Part shown: positions 8,488 to 17,544 of the stretch, in pieces
Numbering within the stretch: the first letter of the stretch is position 1
Layout: every line of letters starts with the position of its first letter
NCBI GenBank assembly: GCA_030432635.1
Contig: JAUIMB010000004.1
Coordinates: 124,001 to 188,000, forward strand
DNA length: 64,000 bases
Origin: Bacteroidia bacterium
GTDB lineage: Bacteria > Bacteroidota > Bacteroidia > Flavobacteriales > Flavobacteriaceae
Direction of reading: 5' to 3'
Translations under genes and position numbers: made by a program
The notes under the pieces: model-generated
The model's input: only the letters and a program-made list of their open reading frames with translations
Database searches by the model: none
What the model was told of the DNA's origin: nothing

Positions 8488-9375
8488 TTATGAAAACTGC
8501 TTAGCTACTGTTTCGGCCTTTCTACTTTCGGAATAATCATAGAATCCTTCTCCGGATTTTACACCTAATTTACCTGCTCTTACCATGTTGACGAGCAATG
8601 GACAAGGTGCATACTTGGGATTCTTAAAACCGTCGTACATGACATTTAAAATAGACAAACAAACGTCAAGACCAATAAAATCTGCCAATTGTAAAGGTCC
8701 CATTGGATGAGCCATACCAAGTTTCATGACAGTATCTATTTCTTCAACACCAGCCACACCATTGTATAGCGTTTCAATAGATTCGTTAAGCATTGGCATC
8801 AATATACGATTGGCAACAAATCCTGGGTAATCATTAACCTCAGTTGGAACTTTACCCAAAGTTCTGGATAGCTCCATGATGGTATTGGTGACATCATCAC
8901 TAGTGTTGTAACCTCTTATGATCTCGACCAATTTCATGATTGGCACTGGGTTCATAAAGTGCATCCCTATAACTTGCTCTGGACGGGAAGTCACAGCGGC
9001 AATTTGAGTAATGGATATCGAGGAGGTGTTGGTGGCTAAAATCGTATCAGCGTCACAGGCTTCATCGAGTTGTTTGAAGATGTTCAGCTTTAAATCGATA
9101 TTTTCGGTGGCTGCTTCAACAACTAGACTCGTATGTTTTACACCTTCACTAATGCTAGTAAATGTAATAATATTGTCTAAGGTGGCTTGCTTGTCGGCTT
9201 CGGAAATTTTTTCTTTTGCAACCATACGGTCCAAATTTTTGGAAATCGTTGCCAGTCCTTTGTCAAGTGCTGCTTGACTAATATCGATGAGTTGTACCTT
9301 GAATCCAGATTGGGCAAAGGTGTGGGCAATTCCGTTACCCATAGTTCCTGCTCCGATTACTGCTATGTTTTTCAT
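8488..9375 (-). CDS. 3-hydroxybutyryl-CoA / 3-hydroxyacyl-CoA dehydrogenase
   Basis: The enzyme (295 aa) oxidises L-3-hydroxyacyl-CoA to 3-ketoacyl-CoA with NAD, in fatty acid degradation or butanoate metabolism. The Rossmann loop GAGTMG lies at residues 8-13. The catalytic dyad is H139 (in GMHFMNPVP) and E151. The C-terminal dimerisation domain contains NDYPGFVANRILMPMLNE. The length matches the short monofunctional Hbd type, not the large FadB/FadJ fusion. It is followed downstream on the minus strand by DUF1015 and lies 19 bp after a lipoprotein gene. Confidence 0.95.
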   Translation of the reverse strand: MKNIAVIGAGTMGNGIAHTFAQSGFKVQLIDISQAALDKGLATISKNLDRMVAKEKISEADKQATLDNIITFTSISEGVKHTSLVVEAATENIDLKLNIFKQLDEACDADTILATNTSSISITQIAAVTSRPEQVIGMHFMNPVPIMKLVEIIRGYNTSDDVTNTIMELSRTLGKVPTEVNDYPGFVANRILMPMLNESIETLYNGVAGVEEIDTVMKLGMAHPMGPLQLADFIGLDVCLSILNVMYDGFKNPKYAPCPLLVNMVRAGKLGVKSGEGFYDYSESRKAETVAKQFS

Positions 9376-9394
9376 TGAAAATGTTATTGTTTGA

Positions 9395-9910
9395 TTATTC
9401 TTTTTTCATTTTAAATAAGACCTTTAGTTTACCAAACCATTCAGGCTTATTGCCATCAGGATAAGTTTCATCATACATCATAATGTCTAACTTATCATCA
9501 TTGATTTTGTAGTTGTAAAATTGTTTGCCACCTTCAAAGCCAGGGACTTTTGCAATATCAGCAGTAGTTACTACAGTGGAATCTGTCATAATATAACTCC
9601 CAGAATTAAAGACAATGGATTGAAAAGCGGCTTTTATTTCTGTATCTGTTGGTTTGGACAATGTGTCAAAGGCCTTTCTTTGAGTGGTCCATGGATTGTA
9701 TAGTAAACTATAGCGTTTAGGTGCAAAAATAAACGTGCCATAGGTAATAGGGTTTCCTATGTAAGTAGTGTCCTCATAAATATAATGGATCTCCTGCATT
9801 TTCCATGAACCTTCAAGTGGATTAAATGCTACTGTATGCTCTTTTTTTGACATTTGACAAGACGTCAATATCGATAAAACAAAAAATAGACCTACTCTAT
9901 AAAACCTCAT
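9395..9910 (-). CDS. Lipoprotein with lipocalin-like domain, unknown function
   Basis: The protein (171 aa) has a type II signal peptide with lipobox SILTSC, giving an acylated cysteine at residue 18. The mature part starts with PLEGSWKM, a pattern seen in small lipocalin-like domains of Bacteroidetes, and continues with alternating strands. It probably sits in the outer or inner membrane facing the periplasm. It is 9 bp downstream of the Gfo/Idh oxidoreductase gene, so the two are likely co-transcribed, but no shared task is apparent. Confidence 0.7.
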   Translation of the reverse strand: MRFYRVGLFFVLSILTSCQMSKKEHTVAFNPLEGSWKMQEIHYIYEDTTYIGNPITYGTFIFAPKRYSLLYNPWTTQRKAFDTLSKPTDTEIKAAFQSIVFNSGSYIMTDSTVVTTADIAKVPGFEGGKQFYNYKINDDKLDIMMYDETYPDGNKPEWFGKLKVLFKMKKE

Positions 9911-9919
9911 TAATAAAGA

Positions 9920-10879
9920 TTAAAATTGATCAATAATCATGGTTGCCACTCGTAATGCCTCTGTACCATCATGAAGCGTCACGATTGGTGTTGTGTTGTT
10001 GTTGATGGCATCGGCAAAAGTTTCCAATTCATCTAAAATGGCATTGTTGTTGGAAATTTCAGGATTGTCAAAATAAATTTGTTTTTTCACACCTTCAGCA
10101 TTTTGAAGGATCATATCAAAATCACCAGGTTGTTCTGGTGCATCCTTCATTTTGACCACTTCACATTTCTTTTCTAGAAAATCTACTGAAATATAGGCGT
10201 CTTTCTGAAAGAAACGTGTTTTTCTCATGTTTTTCAGTGAAATACGACTGGCAGTCAAATTAGCAACGCAGCCATTTTCAAATTCAATACGTGCATTGGC
10301 TATATCTGGTGTATCACTAATGACCGAAACACCACTTGCCGAAACCGTTTTCACTTTCGATTTGACCACACTTAATATGATATCGATGTCGTGGATCATC
10401 AAATCCAGGACCACAGGAACATCTGTCCCTCTCGGATTGAATTCGGCCAAGCGATGGGTTTCAATGAACATTGGGTTGTTGATCTGCTCTCGAACAGCTA
10501 TAAATGCAGGATTGAAGCGTTCAACATGACCAACTTGTCCGCGAATATCATGTTGGGCCAATAATGTTCTAATGTGTTCAGCTTCTTCAACCGTATTGGT
10601 GATTGGCTTTTCAATAAAAATATGCTTGCCTTTGGCAATTGCTTTTTTGGCGCATTCATAATGCGATAAGGTTGGCGTTACAATATCCACCATATCAACC
10701 GCATCGATAAGTGCCTCAATCGTGTCAAAATAGGTGTAACCAAACTCTTCAACTACTTTTTTTGCATTGGAGGCGTCTGCGTCATAAAATCCAACCAATT
10801 CATATTTTTCGGATTGGTTGAGCAGCCTTAAATGAATTTTTCCAAGATGACCAGCACCAAGAACACCTGCTTTTAGCAT
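9920..10879 (-). CDS. Gfo/Idh/MocA-family NAD(P)-dependent oxidoreductase
   Basis: The protein (319 aa) has an N-terminal Rossmann fold with GAGHLGKIH near residue 8. The EKP motif (IFIEKPITNT, about residues 91-100) contains the lysine that helps bind the cofactor and substrate in this family. The C-terminal beta-sheet domain includes HDIDIILSVV. The family acts on sugars, inositols and biliverdin-like compounds, and the substrate cannot be inferred from this context. It is divergent from pcm across 167 bp. Confidence 0.9.
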   Translation of the reverse strand: MLKAGVLGAGHLGKIHLRLLNQSEKYELVGFYDADASNAKKVVEEFGYTYFDTIEALIDAVDMVDIVTPTLSHYECAKKAIAKGKHIFIEKPITNTVEEAEHIRTLLAQHDIRGQVGHVERFNPAFIAVREQINNPMFIETHRLAEFNPRGTDVPVVLDLMIHDIDIILSVVKSKVKTVSASGVSVISDTPDIANARIEFENGCVANLTASRISLKNMRKTRFFQKDAYISVDFLEKKCEVVKMKDAPEQPGDFDMILQNAEGVKKQIYFDNPEISNNNAILDELETFADAINNNTTPIVTLHDGTEALRVATMIIDQF

Positions 10880-10926
10880 AGTTTTATGTTTTTAACAAAA
10901 ATAAGATATCAAAAATGAAAGTTACG

Positions 10927-11016
10927 AATAAGCGCTGACTTTTTTGAACCTATTTTTATGGATATTTTAATGTGTAGGTTATTCTGAAAATTCACTTTGA
11001 ACTTGGAGCGCTTATT
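10927..11016. promoter_or_regulatory. Perfect 10-bp inverted repeat in the divergent oxidoreductase/pcm promoter region
   Basis: AATAAGCGCT at 10927-10936 is the exact reverse complement of AGCGCTTATT at 11007-11016, with 70 bp between. Each arm contains the palindrome AGCGCT. A second direct repeat, TTCACTTTGAA, occurs at 10991 and 11041, the latter spanning the pcm start. The placement between divergent genes suggests paired operator sites, but no regulator is identified. Confidence 0.4.
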
Positions 11017-11046
11017 TTTAAATTAGCACTCCAAATTAGATTCACT

Positions 11047-11688
11047 TTGAAGGATACGCTCAAACACCAAGGATTACGTCAACAGTTAGTCAAGACAATC
11101 AAAGCCAAAGGTATTGAAGACATAAAGGTTTTAGAAGCTATAGGAAAAATACCAAGGCATTTATTTATGGATTCAGGATTTTTGGATCATGCCTATCAGG
11201 ATAAGGCATTTCCCATTGCTGCAGACCAAACGATTTCTCAGCCTTATACGGTCGCATTCCAAACGGAGTTGTTACAGATAAAGAAAGATGATAAGGTTTT
11301 GGAGATAGGTACTGGTAGCGGTTATCAAACTGCCGTGTTGTGTATTATGGGAGCTAAAGTGTATAGCATCGAGCGTCAGCATGAACTCTACAAGAAAACC
11401 AGTAAGTTCTTGCCAAAGCTAGGGTATCGTGCTAAGAAACTGATTTTTGGTGATGGTTATATTGGTCTTGAGGCAGAAGCACCTTTTGATGGCATCATAG
11501 TCACAGCTGGAGCTCCTTTTGTTCCAAAGGCCTTATTGGGTCAGTTGAAAGTTGGTGGTCGATTGGTCATTCCTATTGGAACTGATACGCAAACCATGAC
11601 CATGTTTATTAGAAAGGGACCAAAGGATTTTGAAAAGCATGAATTTGGTGAATTCCGATTTGTTCCACTTTTGGAAAACAAAAATTAA
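11047..11688 (+). CDS. pcm: Protein-L-isoaspartate O-methyltransferase
   Basis: Pcm methylates L-isoaspartyl residues in damaged proteins using S-adenosylmethionine, allowing their repair. The protein (213 aa) carries the SAM-binding loop VLEIGTGSGYQTAV at about residues 78-91. It also has the family motif DQTISQPYTVAFQ, and AAD just before it, which place the substrate pocket. No ATG fits the conserved N-terminus: the frame is open from 10978, and the expected first residues (KDTLKHQGLR) are directly preceded by TTG at 11047, which I take as the start. A secreted cyanophycinase-like gene follows after 30 bp. Confidence 0.94.
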   Translation: MKDTLKHQGLRQQLVKTIKAKGIEDIKVLEAIGKIPRHLFMDSGFLDHAYQDKAFPIAADQTISQPYTVAFQTELLQIKKDDKVLEIGTGSGYQTAVLCIMGAKVYSIERQHELYKKTSKFLPKLGYRAKKLIFGDGYIGLEAEAPFDGIIVTAGAPFVPKALLGQLKVGGRLVIPIGTDTQTMTMFIRKGPKDFEKHEFGEFRFVPLLENKN

Positions 11689-11718
11689 TACTGAAACCTT
11701 CTGAACACGCTATAAATT

Positions 11719-12996
11719 ATGAAAAAAAATGCACTGTTGCTGTTATTGATGACGCACGTGGTATTGGCACAAAATTACACCGAATATGCAACTGGAAGTT
11801 CAATGGATATTGATACCAACCATCAGTTTGGTATTTGTATGATGGGAGGCGCAAGTGAAAATGACAATGCCATGATTTGGTTTCTGGAAAAGGCCAATGG
11901 AGGCGATGTCGTGGTTTTACGTGCATCGGGAAGTGATGGATATAACAATTATATGTATTCTGAACTTGGAGTTACCATTAATTCGGTAACGACATTTGTG
12001 ATTCACAATGCAGCTGGTGCCTTAGATCCATATGTATTAGATAAAGTAGGCAAAGCTGAAGCCATTTGGTTTGCTGGAGGTGATCAGTTTGATTATGTGA
12101 GTTATTTCAAGGATAATGTCATGGAAGAGGTCCTCAATCAGTTTATAAATGCAAAACAAGGTGTTATTGGTGGAACAAGTGCGGGAATGGCAATTTTGGG
12201 AAGTGCTTATTTTTCTGCGGAAAATGGAACGGTTACAAACGCCCAAGCTTTATCAAACCCTTACCACAACCGAATGACCTTGGGTTATAATGATTTTTTG
12301 GAAATTCCTTTTTTAGAGAATGTCGTTACCGACACACATTATGATGATCCTGATAGACGTGCCAGACATGCTACCTTTTTAGCGCGCTATGCTACCGATA
12401 ATAATATGCGTGCTTTCGGAATTGCCTGTAATGAATATACTGCCGTTTGTATTGACGATGATGGCAGAGCTTATGTCTTTGGCGAATATCCTGATTATCC
12501 CGAATATGCTTTCTTTTTGCAATCTAATTGTACCACCGAGTTTATGCCAGAAACTTGTGTTGATGGTCAGCCTTTGACATGGAATCGAGGTGGAGAAGCG
12601 GTAAAGGTTGCAAAAATTCCTGGATTGATTAATGGTGATAATTACATTGACTTAACGAATTGGACTAATGAACAAGGTGCTATATGGGAAAATTGGTTTG
12701 TTGATAATGGCGTATTTTCAACTGAGGTGACCACTAATCCCGAATGTGATTTATTGGGTGTTTCAAGCGTTGATACCCTGGGTGTATTTGTTTATCCTAA
12801 CCCTTTTCATTCTGAAATAACCATTATGTCTCATGGACAGGAATTTGAATTTGTTCTTTATGATGTACTTGGTAAACGTCAAAATGTCGTTATAACTGAA
12901 AACTCAATTTCAGCAGAACATCTAGATGTTGGTGTTTATTTTTTGGTTGTTTCAGATTCTCAAACTTCGGAAACCTTTAAGCTTCTAAAACAATAA
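11719..12996 (+). CDS. Secreted cyanophycinase-like (peptidase S51) protein with T9SS sorting tail
   Basis: The protein (425 aa) has a signal peptide ending near VLA-Q18. A class-I-amidotransferase-like S51 fold follows, with the GGDQ motif at about 120-123 and the nucleophile elbow GTSAGM, so S154 is the likely catalytic serine. A conserved histidine region (DTHYDDPDRRARH) follows near 225. Residues from about 345 form a type A T9SS sorting domain (VYPNPF ... GVYFLVVSDSQ) for export across the outer membrane. Cyanophycinases cleave the Asp-Arg polymer cyanophycin, but a surface protein in this group may have another peptide substrate. Confidence 0.88.
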   Translation: MKKNALLLLLMTHVVLAQNYTEYATGSSMDIDTNHQFGICMMGGASENDNAMIWFLEKANGGDVVVLRASGSDGYNNYMYSELGVTINSVTTFVIHNAAGALDPYVLDKVGKAEAIWFAGGDQFDYVSYFKDNVMEEVLNQFINAKQGVIGGTSAGMAILGSAYFSAENGTVTNAQALSNPYHNRMTLGYNDFLEIPFLENVVTDTHYDDPDRRARHATFLARYATDNNMRAFGIACNEYTAVCIDDDGRAYVFGEYPDYPEYAFFLQSNCTTEFMPETCVDGQPLTWNRGGEAVKVAKIPGLINGDNYIDLTNWTNEQGAIWENWFVDNGVFSTEVTTNPECDLLGVSSVDTLGVFVYPNPFHSEITIMSHGQEFEFVLYDVLGKRQNVVITENSISAEHLDVGVYFLVVSDSQTSETFKLLKQ

Positions 12997-13023
12997 TGAT
13001 AAAGTTTTGGAAACCGTTTAAGG

Positions 13024-15492
13024 CTAAAAAAGCTTCAGTCCGAAGATGATCGCGTCACTTTGGAATCCGCTTTGGTAGGAGCGTACATAATCCAATCGCA
13101 AAAATCTAAACTTTCCCCATCCTATATTATCCAAACCGACAGTATATTCTTGATAAGGTTTGTTATTTGGCGTTGATAAAGCATGTGCACCAATAACCAG
13201 ATTGAAGTTGAGCTTGTTTAAAAGGGGCACTTTCCCAAGTAAGAATCCGTTGAAATCGTGTTCGGCATGTAATTCCAAATACGAATCATTCGTGCTCGCT
13301 ACGTAATAGGGTAAATTATTGAACACGTTTAAATAAGACCCTTCACCAACCTGTGTTTGGTTACCATTAAAATGCTGAAAATCCGTGAATGCAATAGCAT
13401 CGCCATCAAAGAACTTTCCGGCTTTTATATTGTACTGGAAATTGCCTTTATCTGCAATGTTGAATTCTTGGGTTAGATGTAGTTTTACATGATCGAAATT
13501 GTAATTGTCGATTGATGAGGCAAATCCTTTTTCGTAACCAACAAATACTGTGGGATAAGCGTTGTTTGGTACATTGAACTTTAAATTTGGTTGGGTTAGG
13601 TAGTTTTGCGCAAAGTTAATCTCTGCCGTAACTTCAAGTTTTATCAAGTTGTGGCTCATAAATGGCGCAACTCCAAATGCAAGTTCATCTAATGGATTAT
13701 TACTCGTATAATCACGGCTTGCTTTCGGATACCAAACCTGGTCAGTGGTATTATACAAAGCGCGTCTTCTTTCATAACCTAGACTTGCATCAATTCTGAA
13801 CCCATTGAATAGCTCATCAGAATAGGAGAGTTCGGCAAAGCTTTTTTCGTAGATTTTCATGTAGTTTTTCTCACCAAACAATGAATATCCCGTATTAAGG
13901 ATTTTTGAAATAGGCTCATTTTCATTAAACTGTTCGGTTTTAACACCTCCTGATAATGTTAAAAAAGGCTTACTTACGTTATTGAATTTATAGGTGGCAG
14001 CAACTGTTCCGCGAAGGCGATCATCACTAAAACCATAGTTTAGGTTTCCAACAATCGACAGGTAACGATTGTAATCTTTGTCCATACCTTTGGTATAAAA
14101 TGCGCCTATATTGGCATTCCAGCCTTGAACCGTATTGAAACTGATGGCTTCTATAGGTGACGTTATGCCAACACTGTAATTTTTATAGGAATTGCGATGG
14201 GTATAACCGCTTATGATATTTCCTAACTTGAATTTGTTTCGTACCCTATCAACAGAATCCAAATAGGTTTTTGATCCTCGAATAATTTGAATACTATCCT
14301 TTACAATGTAATCCGTGATTTCCTCGTCGGTCAACGGAACGGGTCTGAGGGATTTCCAAAAGAGGGAATCCTTTTTATTGGCTTCCTCTACAAAGGAGAC
14401 AATCTCCCTTGAAAAATCACGTCGTGAAAGTCCGAGGTTAAAATCATAATTGTTGTACACCGAAATGTAATGGCCATCACCTTTAATCCCTAAAAAGGCA
14501 TACTTGAAATTGATGTTTTGGGATCTCTTAGCCCAAATACTATCATGTTCAGAAAATGAAAAATTTTGGGTAATGGTGACCTTATCGATGGCAGGAATCC
14601 TTGCTTGAGTTCCATTGATGGCTAATTCTGCGGCATATATATTCCATTGGTCTTCGACTATATAAACGTAGCCTTCAAAAACAGGATCATTTTTTCGTTT
14701 TGGGATTACTTTTATCTTATTGATGAGATTTCCCCTTTCATCATAAAAAACACCATCCAATTTGTAGCGATAATATCCAAACGCATTGTTTGCAATAGGA
14801 GATATGATTTGGTTGCCCAATTCGATGCTATTCTCATACAAATCGAAATTGACTTCAGTTGCTGTATTAAAGCTAAACCCATTACTGTTCCCACTAACTT
14901 TAGACGCAATGATTTTTTCCTTGAATTTATTGGGTCTCAAAAAATCGAGCTTCGAGATGGTTTCAGATAAATAAATGACACCGCTTCTTGTAGAATCCAA
15001 TCCTCCGCCTAGATCACCAATGTCTTGTCCGAGAATCTTTTCAGGCGCATCCTCGATACGAATTAATCCTCTTGAATAATAATCGGCTTTAAAACTCTGT
15101 ATTTTTTCTAAATGTTCCTTTCGTTTGCCAATGGCTTTTCTAATAATTTTATCAGCAGGATTTTCTTCAGTTGAAATAACCACTTCATCCAATGAGATTT
15201 CCTCATCTACCAATACGGCATCCAGTTCATAAGGGAATGACTCTATCCTCACTACTTTTTTTACCGTTTTAAAGCCCAAACTTTGAAAGACAACGGTGTA
15301 TGTTCTTGGTTCAGTGATATTGAGCTCGTAATTACCATCTTCATTACTAGTGGTCCCTTTGTAGGTGTTTTCAATGTATATATTGACATAGGCCAACGGT
15401 TTTTCCTTGTTGTCGGAAACAGTTCCTTTGATTTGGGCAAAAGACGAAAGGGCAAAAAGAAAAATGAGGGCTGAAAAAAATCGTGTTTTCAT
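13024..15492 (-). CDS. DUF5686 outer-membrane protein with carboxypeptidase-regulatory-like N-domain
   Basis: The protein (822 aa) has a signal peptide ending at SFAQ (about residue 19). A CarboxypepD_reg-like beta-sandwich follows (GTVSDNKEKPLAYVNIYIENT, about 23-100), and the rest is rich in beta strands with aromatic girdle residues, as in DUF5686 outer-membrane barrels. The final residues AIIFGLKLF end in phenylalanine, a common beta-barrel terminus. It is convergent with the cyanophycinase-like gene. It resembles TonB-dependent transporters in its N-terminal domain but has no plug domain or TonB box that I can identify. Cargo or function is unknown. Confidence 0.85.
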   Translation of the reverse strand: MKTRFFSALIFLFALSSFAQIKGTVSDNKEKPLAYVNIYIENTYKGTTSNEDGNYELNITEPRTYTVVFQSLGFKTVKKVVRIESFPYELDAVLVDEEISLDEVVISTEENPADKIIRKAIGKRKEHLEKIQSFKADYYSRGLIRIEDAPEKILGQDIGDLGGGLDSTRSGVIYLSETISKLDFLRPNKFKEKIIASKVSGNSNGFSFNTATEVNFDLYENSIELGNQIISPIANNAFGYYRYKLDGVFYDERGNLINKIKVIPKRKNDPVFEGYVYIVEDQWNIYAAELAINGTQARIPAIDKVTITQNFSFSEHDSIWAKRSQNINFKYAFLGIKGDGHYISVYNNYDFNLGLSRRDFSREIVSFVEEANKKDSLFWKSLRPVPLTDEEITDYIVKDSIQIIRGSKTYLDSVDRVRNKFKLGNIISGYTHRNSYKNYSVGITSPIEAISFNTVQGWNANIGAFYTKGMDKDYNRYLSIVGNLNYGFSDDRLRGTVAATYKFNNVSKPFLTLSGGVKTEQFNENEPISKILNTGYSLFGEKNYMKIYEKSFAELSYSDELFNGFRIDASLGYERRRALYNTTDQVWYPKASRDYTSNNPLDELAFGVAPFMSHNLIKLEVTAEINFAQNYLTQPNLKFNVPNNAYPTVFVGYEKGFASSIDNYNFDHVKLHLTQEFNIADKGNFQYNIKAGKFFDGDAIAFTDFQHFNGNQTQVGEGSYLNVFNNLPYYVASTNDSYLELHAEHDFNGFLLGKVPLLNKLNFNLVIGAHALSTPNNKPYQEYTVGLDNIGWGKFRFLRLDYVRSYQSGFQSDAIIFGLKLF

Positions 15493-15579
15493 TTATGAGG
15501 AATGATGGTTTTATTATTTAGACGTTGTTTTCGGTGGAAAGGTTGTCTTTAATATCTCAAAATTAGACTTTTTTATATC

Positions 15580-15599
15580 GGATTGTTGTTAAACAATCC
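15580..15599. repeat. Perfect 8-bp inverted repeat upstream of the DUF5686 gene
   Basis: GGATTGTT (15580-15587) and AACAATCC (15592-15599) flank four bases. It lies between the smpB stop and the DUF5686 gene, with an A-run on its plus-strand right side. No T-run follows the hairpin in the minus direction, so it is more likely an operator or structured leader than a simple terminator. Confidence 0.4.
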
Positions 15600-15656
15600 T
15601 AAAAAAAACGTTTATCTGTTAAATCTGAAATTTTTTAAAGCCCAATTAAAAGTTGT

Positions 15657-16115
15657 CTATTTGTAGATTTTTTTGATGCGATCAAGGTTGCGTTTGTTGT
15701 CGCGATCCTTTATGGTTTCTCGTTTGTCGAAAAGTTTTTTTCCTTTACCTAAAGCTATTTCCAATTTAGCCAACCCTTTTTCATTGATAAATAATCTCAG
15801 CGGAATAATTGCATTTCCTTTAATATTGACTTCCTTTTCCAATTTCTTGAGCTCGCGTTTATTCAGTAGAAGTTTTCGTTCGGCTTTGGGTTTATGGTTA
15901 TAATAATTGCCATAGACATATTCTTGGATGGTCATATTGATGACAAACAATTCACCACGATCATTGAATTCGCAAAAACTCTCTGCAATTGATGCCTTGC
16001 TATCTCGAATGGATTTTATTTCAGTACCAGTCAACACAATACCAGCAGTATACGTATCAAGTATTTCGTACGAGAATTTAGCCTTCTTATTTAGTATGTT
16101 CACAGGTTTTTGCAT
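15657..16115 (-). CDS. smpB: SsrA-binding protein SmpB
   Basis: SmpB binds tmRNA and is required for rescue of stalled ribosomes. The protein (152 aa from this start) has the opening [22 protein letters not shown], the family signature [11 protein letters not shown], and the basic C-terminal tail [19 protein letters not shown] that sits in the mRNA channel. The frame extends three codons further to a TTG at 16124, but the ATG at 16115 fits the family. A perfect promoter sits immediately upstream with its -7 box only 6 bp from this ATG, which supports the choice and suggests a leaderless or nearly leaderless mRNA. Confidence 0.96.
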   Translation of the reverse strand: MQKPVNILNKKAKFSYEILDTYTAGIVLTGTEIKSIRDSKASIAESFCEFNDRGELFVINMTIQEYVYGNYYNHKPKAERKLLLNKRELKKLEKEVNIKGNAIIPLRLFINEKGLAKLEIALGKGKKLFDKRETIKDRDNKRNLDRIKKIYK

Positions 16116-16121
16116 AGATGA

Positions 16122-16151
16122 CAAAGGTATAATTTAAGGTAAACATGACAA
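16122..16151 (-). promoter_or_regulatory. smpB promoter, TTG-N19-TACCTTTG
   Basis: Read on the minus strand, TTG at 16151-16149 is followed after exactly 19 bp by TACCTTTG at 16129-16122. This matches the Bacteroidetes housekeeping consensus TTG-N19-TAnnTTTG at every fixed position. Only six bases separate the -7 box from the smpB ATG. Confidence 0.8.
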
Positions 16152-16276
16152 GCTTATACTTTTATTATTTAAGGAGTGCTGGTGTCGTCCTGTTGCATTT
16201 ATTTAAAATATTACTTTTTTTTAGTAGTATTGAAAGTGAATCGTGTGCGTTGCGACAAAACCGAAAACCTTGAATT

Positions 16277-17032
16277 ATGAAATATCTAAGTATCGTGATT
16301 GCTTGTCTTTTTTTGCTCACCTGCAAATCTCCTAAAGGAGCAGATATTTCGGCTCAGGACATTGTTGAAGAGTCCATTGATGTTTCAGGAGGCGAAGTGA
16401 TAAGCGCGTCTGTGATTTCATTTGATTTTAGGAATAGGCACTATAAAGCCATTAGAAAGCATGGCATCTTTAGCTTGGAACGACAATTTAAGGATTCGAC
16501 ATCGCATGCGACCTCTTCAGTGAAGGATGTATTGAACAATGATGGATTTGAAAGGTATGTTGACGACTTACGTATTGAAATTCCAGATTCAATTGCCAAA
16601 AAATACACAGCGTCGGTAAATTCGGTACATTATTTCTCTGTACTGCCTTATGGTTTGAATGATGAGGCTGTGAATACAACTATGCTAGCGGATCAACTTA
16701 TTAAAGACCAAATGTATTTTGCGGTTAAGGTTACATTTGACCAAAATGGAGGAGGCGAGGATTTTGATGATGTCTTTTTGTATTGGATCAATAAGGCGAC
16801 CAAGAAAGTTGATTATCTGGCATATTCGTATCATGAAAGTGACGGCAAGGGTATGCGCTTTCGGGAGGCTTATAATGAGCGATATGTGAATGGTGTACGT
16901 TTTGTGGATTACAACAATTATAAGCCAGAAAAGTCAGACGTCACTTTGTCCGAATTACCTCAATTGTTTGAAAGTAGAGCTCTAAAATTAGTGTCTAAAA
17001 TTGAATTGGAAAATGTTCATGTTGATCATTAA
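16277..17032 (+). CDS. Lipoprotein of unknown function, possibly DUF6503-like
   Basis: The protein (251 aa) has a lipoprotein signal with cysteine at residue 17 (CLFLLTC), so it is likely anchored in a membrane facing the periplasm. The mature part is strand-rich and includes ISFDFRNRHYKAIR and a late YLAYSYHESDGKGMRFREAYNERYVNGVRFVDY segment split over several strands. This resembles a group of Bacteroidetes proteins annotated only as DUF6503, but I cannot confirm the match. Its TAA stop overlaps the stop of the convergent phosphatase gene in a shared TTAA. Confidence 0.7.
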   Translation: MKYLSIVIACLFLLTCKSPKGADISAQDIVEESIDVSGGEVISASVISFDFRNRHYKAIRKHGIFSLERQFKDSTSHATSSVKDVLNNDGFERYVDDLRIEIPDSIAKKYTASVNSVHYFSVLPYGLNDEAVNTTMLADQLIKDQMYFAVKVTFDQNGGGEDFDDVFLYWINKATKKVDYLAYSYHESDGKGMRFREAYNERYVNGVRFVDYNNYKPEKSDVTLSELPQLFESRALKLVSKIELENVHVDH

Positions 17033-17541
17033 TTAATGTTCAATAGTTGAACCATTTTTTCTCCGCCTTCAGTTATGGTTACAATATAAAGGTTGCCGTT
17101 GTTGCTTTCATTCATGTTCTCATATTTTCGTTGACCCAATATCGTATTAACGAATGCAGGAGTCGTATTGCTATGGCCAACAACCAAAACAGTTTTGCCA
17201 ACTGTAGCTTCTGAAAACTCTTCAGAATATAAAGATCTAGGATCATATAGTAATACCTTTAGACTTTTTGACTCAGCAGTAGGTTGTGCCGTTTGTTTTG
17301 TACGATTGTAATTGGTTGAATATATAACATCGAAATCTACATTTTGAAAGACCTCACTCCAGCGTTTGGCCCTTTCCTTTCCGGTTTCGGTTAATTCTGG
17401 ATCACGATTTGTTTTGTCACTTTGATCCTTTTCGGCATGACGAATAAAATAATAGGTTGTATGTCTTTCCGTGTTATCATCTTGTGCAAAAGAAGTTGCT
17501 GTGAATGCACACAGCACCATACATAATAGAAATTGTTTCAT
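17029..17541 (-). CDS. Exported histidine phosphatase family protein
   Basis: The protein (170 aa) has a signal peptide ending at SFAQ (residue 20) and a phosphoglycerate-mutase-like fold. The RHAEKDQ motif gives R34 and the phosphate-accepting H35. A second catalytic histidine lies in VVGHSNTTP near residue 122. It probably acts on a phosphorylated small molecule in the periplasm, but the substrate cannot be told. It lies 3 bp after the alpha/beta hydrolase gene, so these two periplasmic hydrolases are likely one transcript. Confidence 0.9.
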   Translation of the reverse strand: MKQFLLCMVLCAFTATSFAQDDNTERHTTYYFIRHAEKDQSDKTNRDPELTETGKERAKRWSEVFQNVDFDVIYSTNYNRTKQTAQPTAESKSLKVLLYDPRSLYSEEFSEATVGKTVLVVGHSNTTPAFVNTILGQRKYENMNESNNGNLYIVTITEGGEKMVQLLNIN

Positions 17542-17544
17542 TTT

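Noticed and set aside
15580-15599. A terminator after smpB.
   Set aside because: The hairpin has no T-run after it in the minus direction, so it was listed only as an inverted repeat.
16116-16124. TTG start for smpB giving MSSMQKP.
   Set aside because: The -7 promoter box overlaps this codon, and the ATG at 16115 fits the conserved family start.
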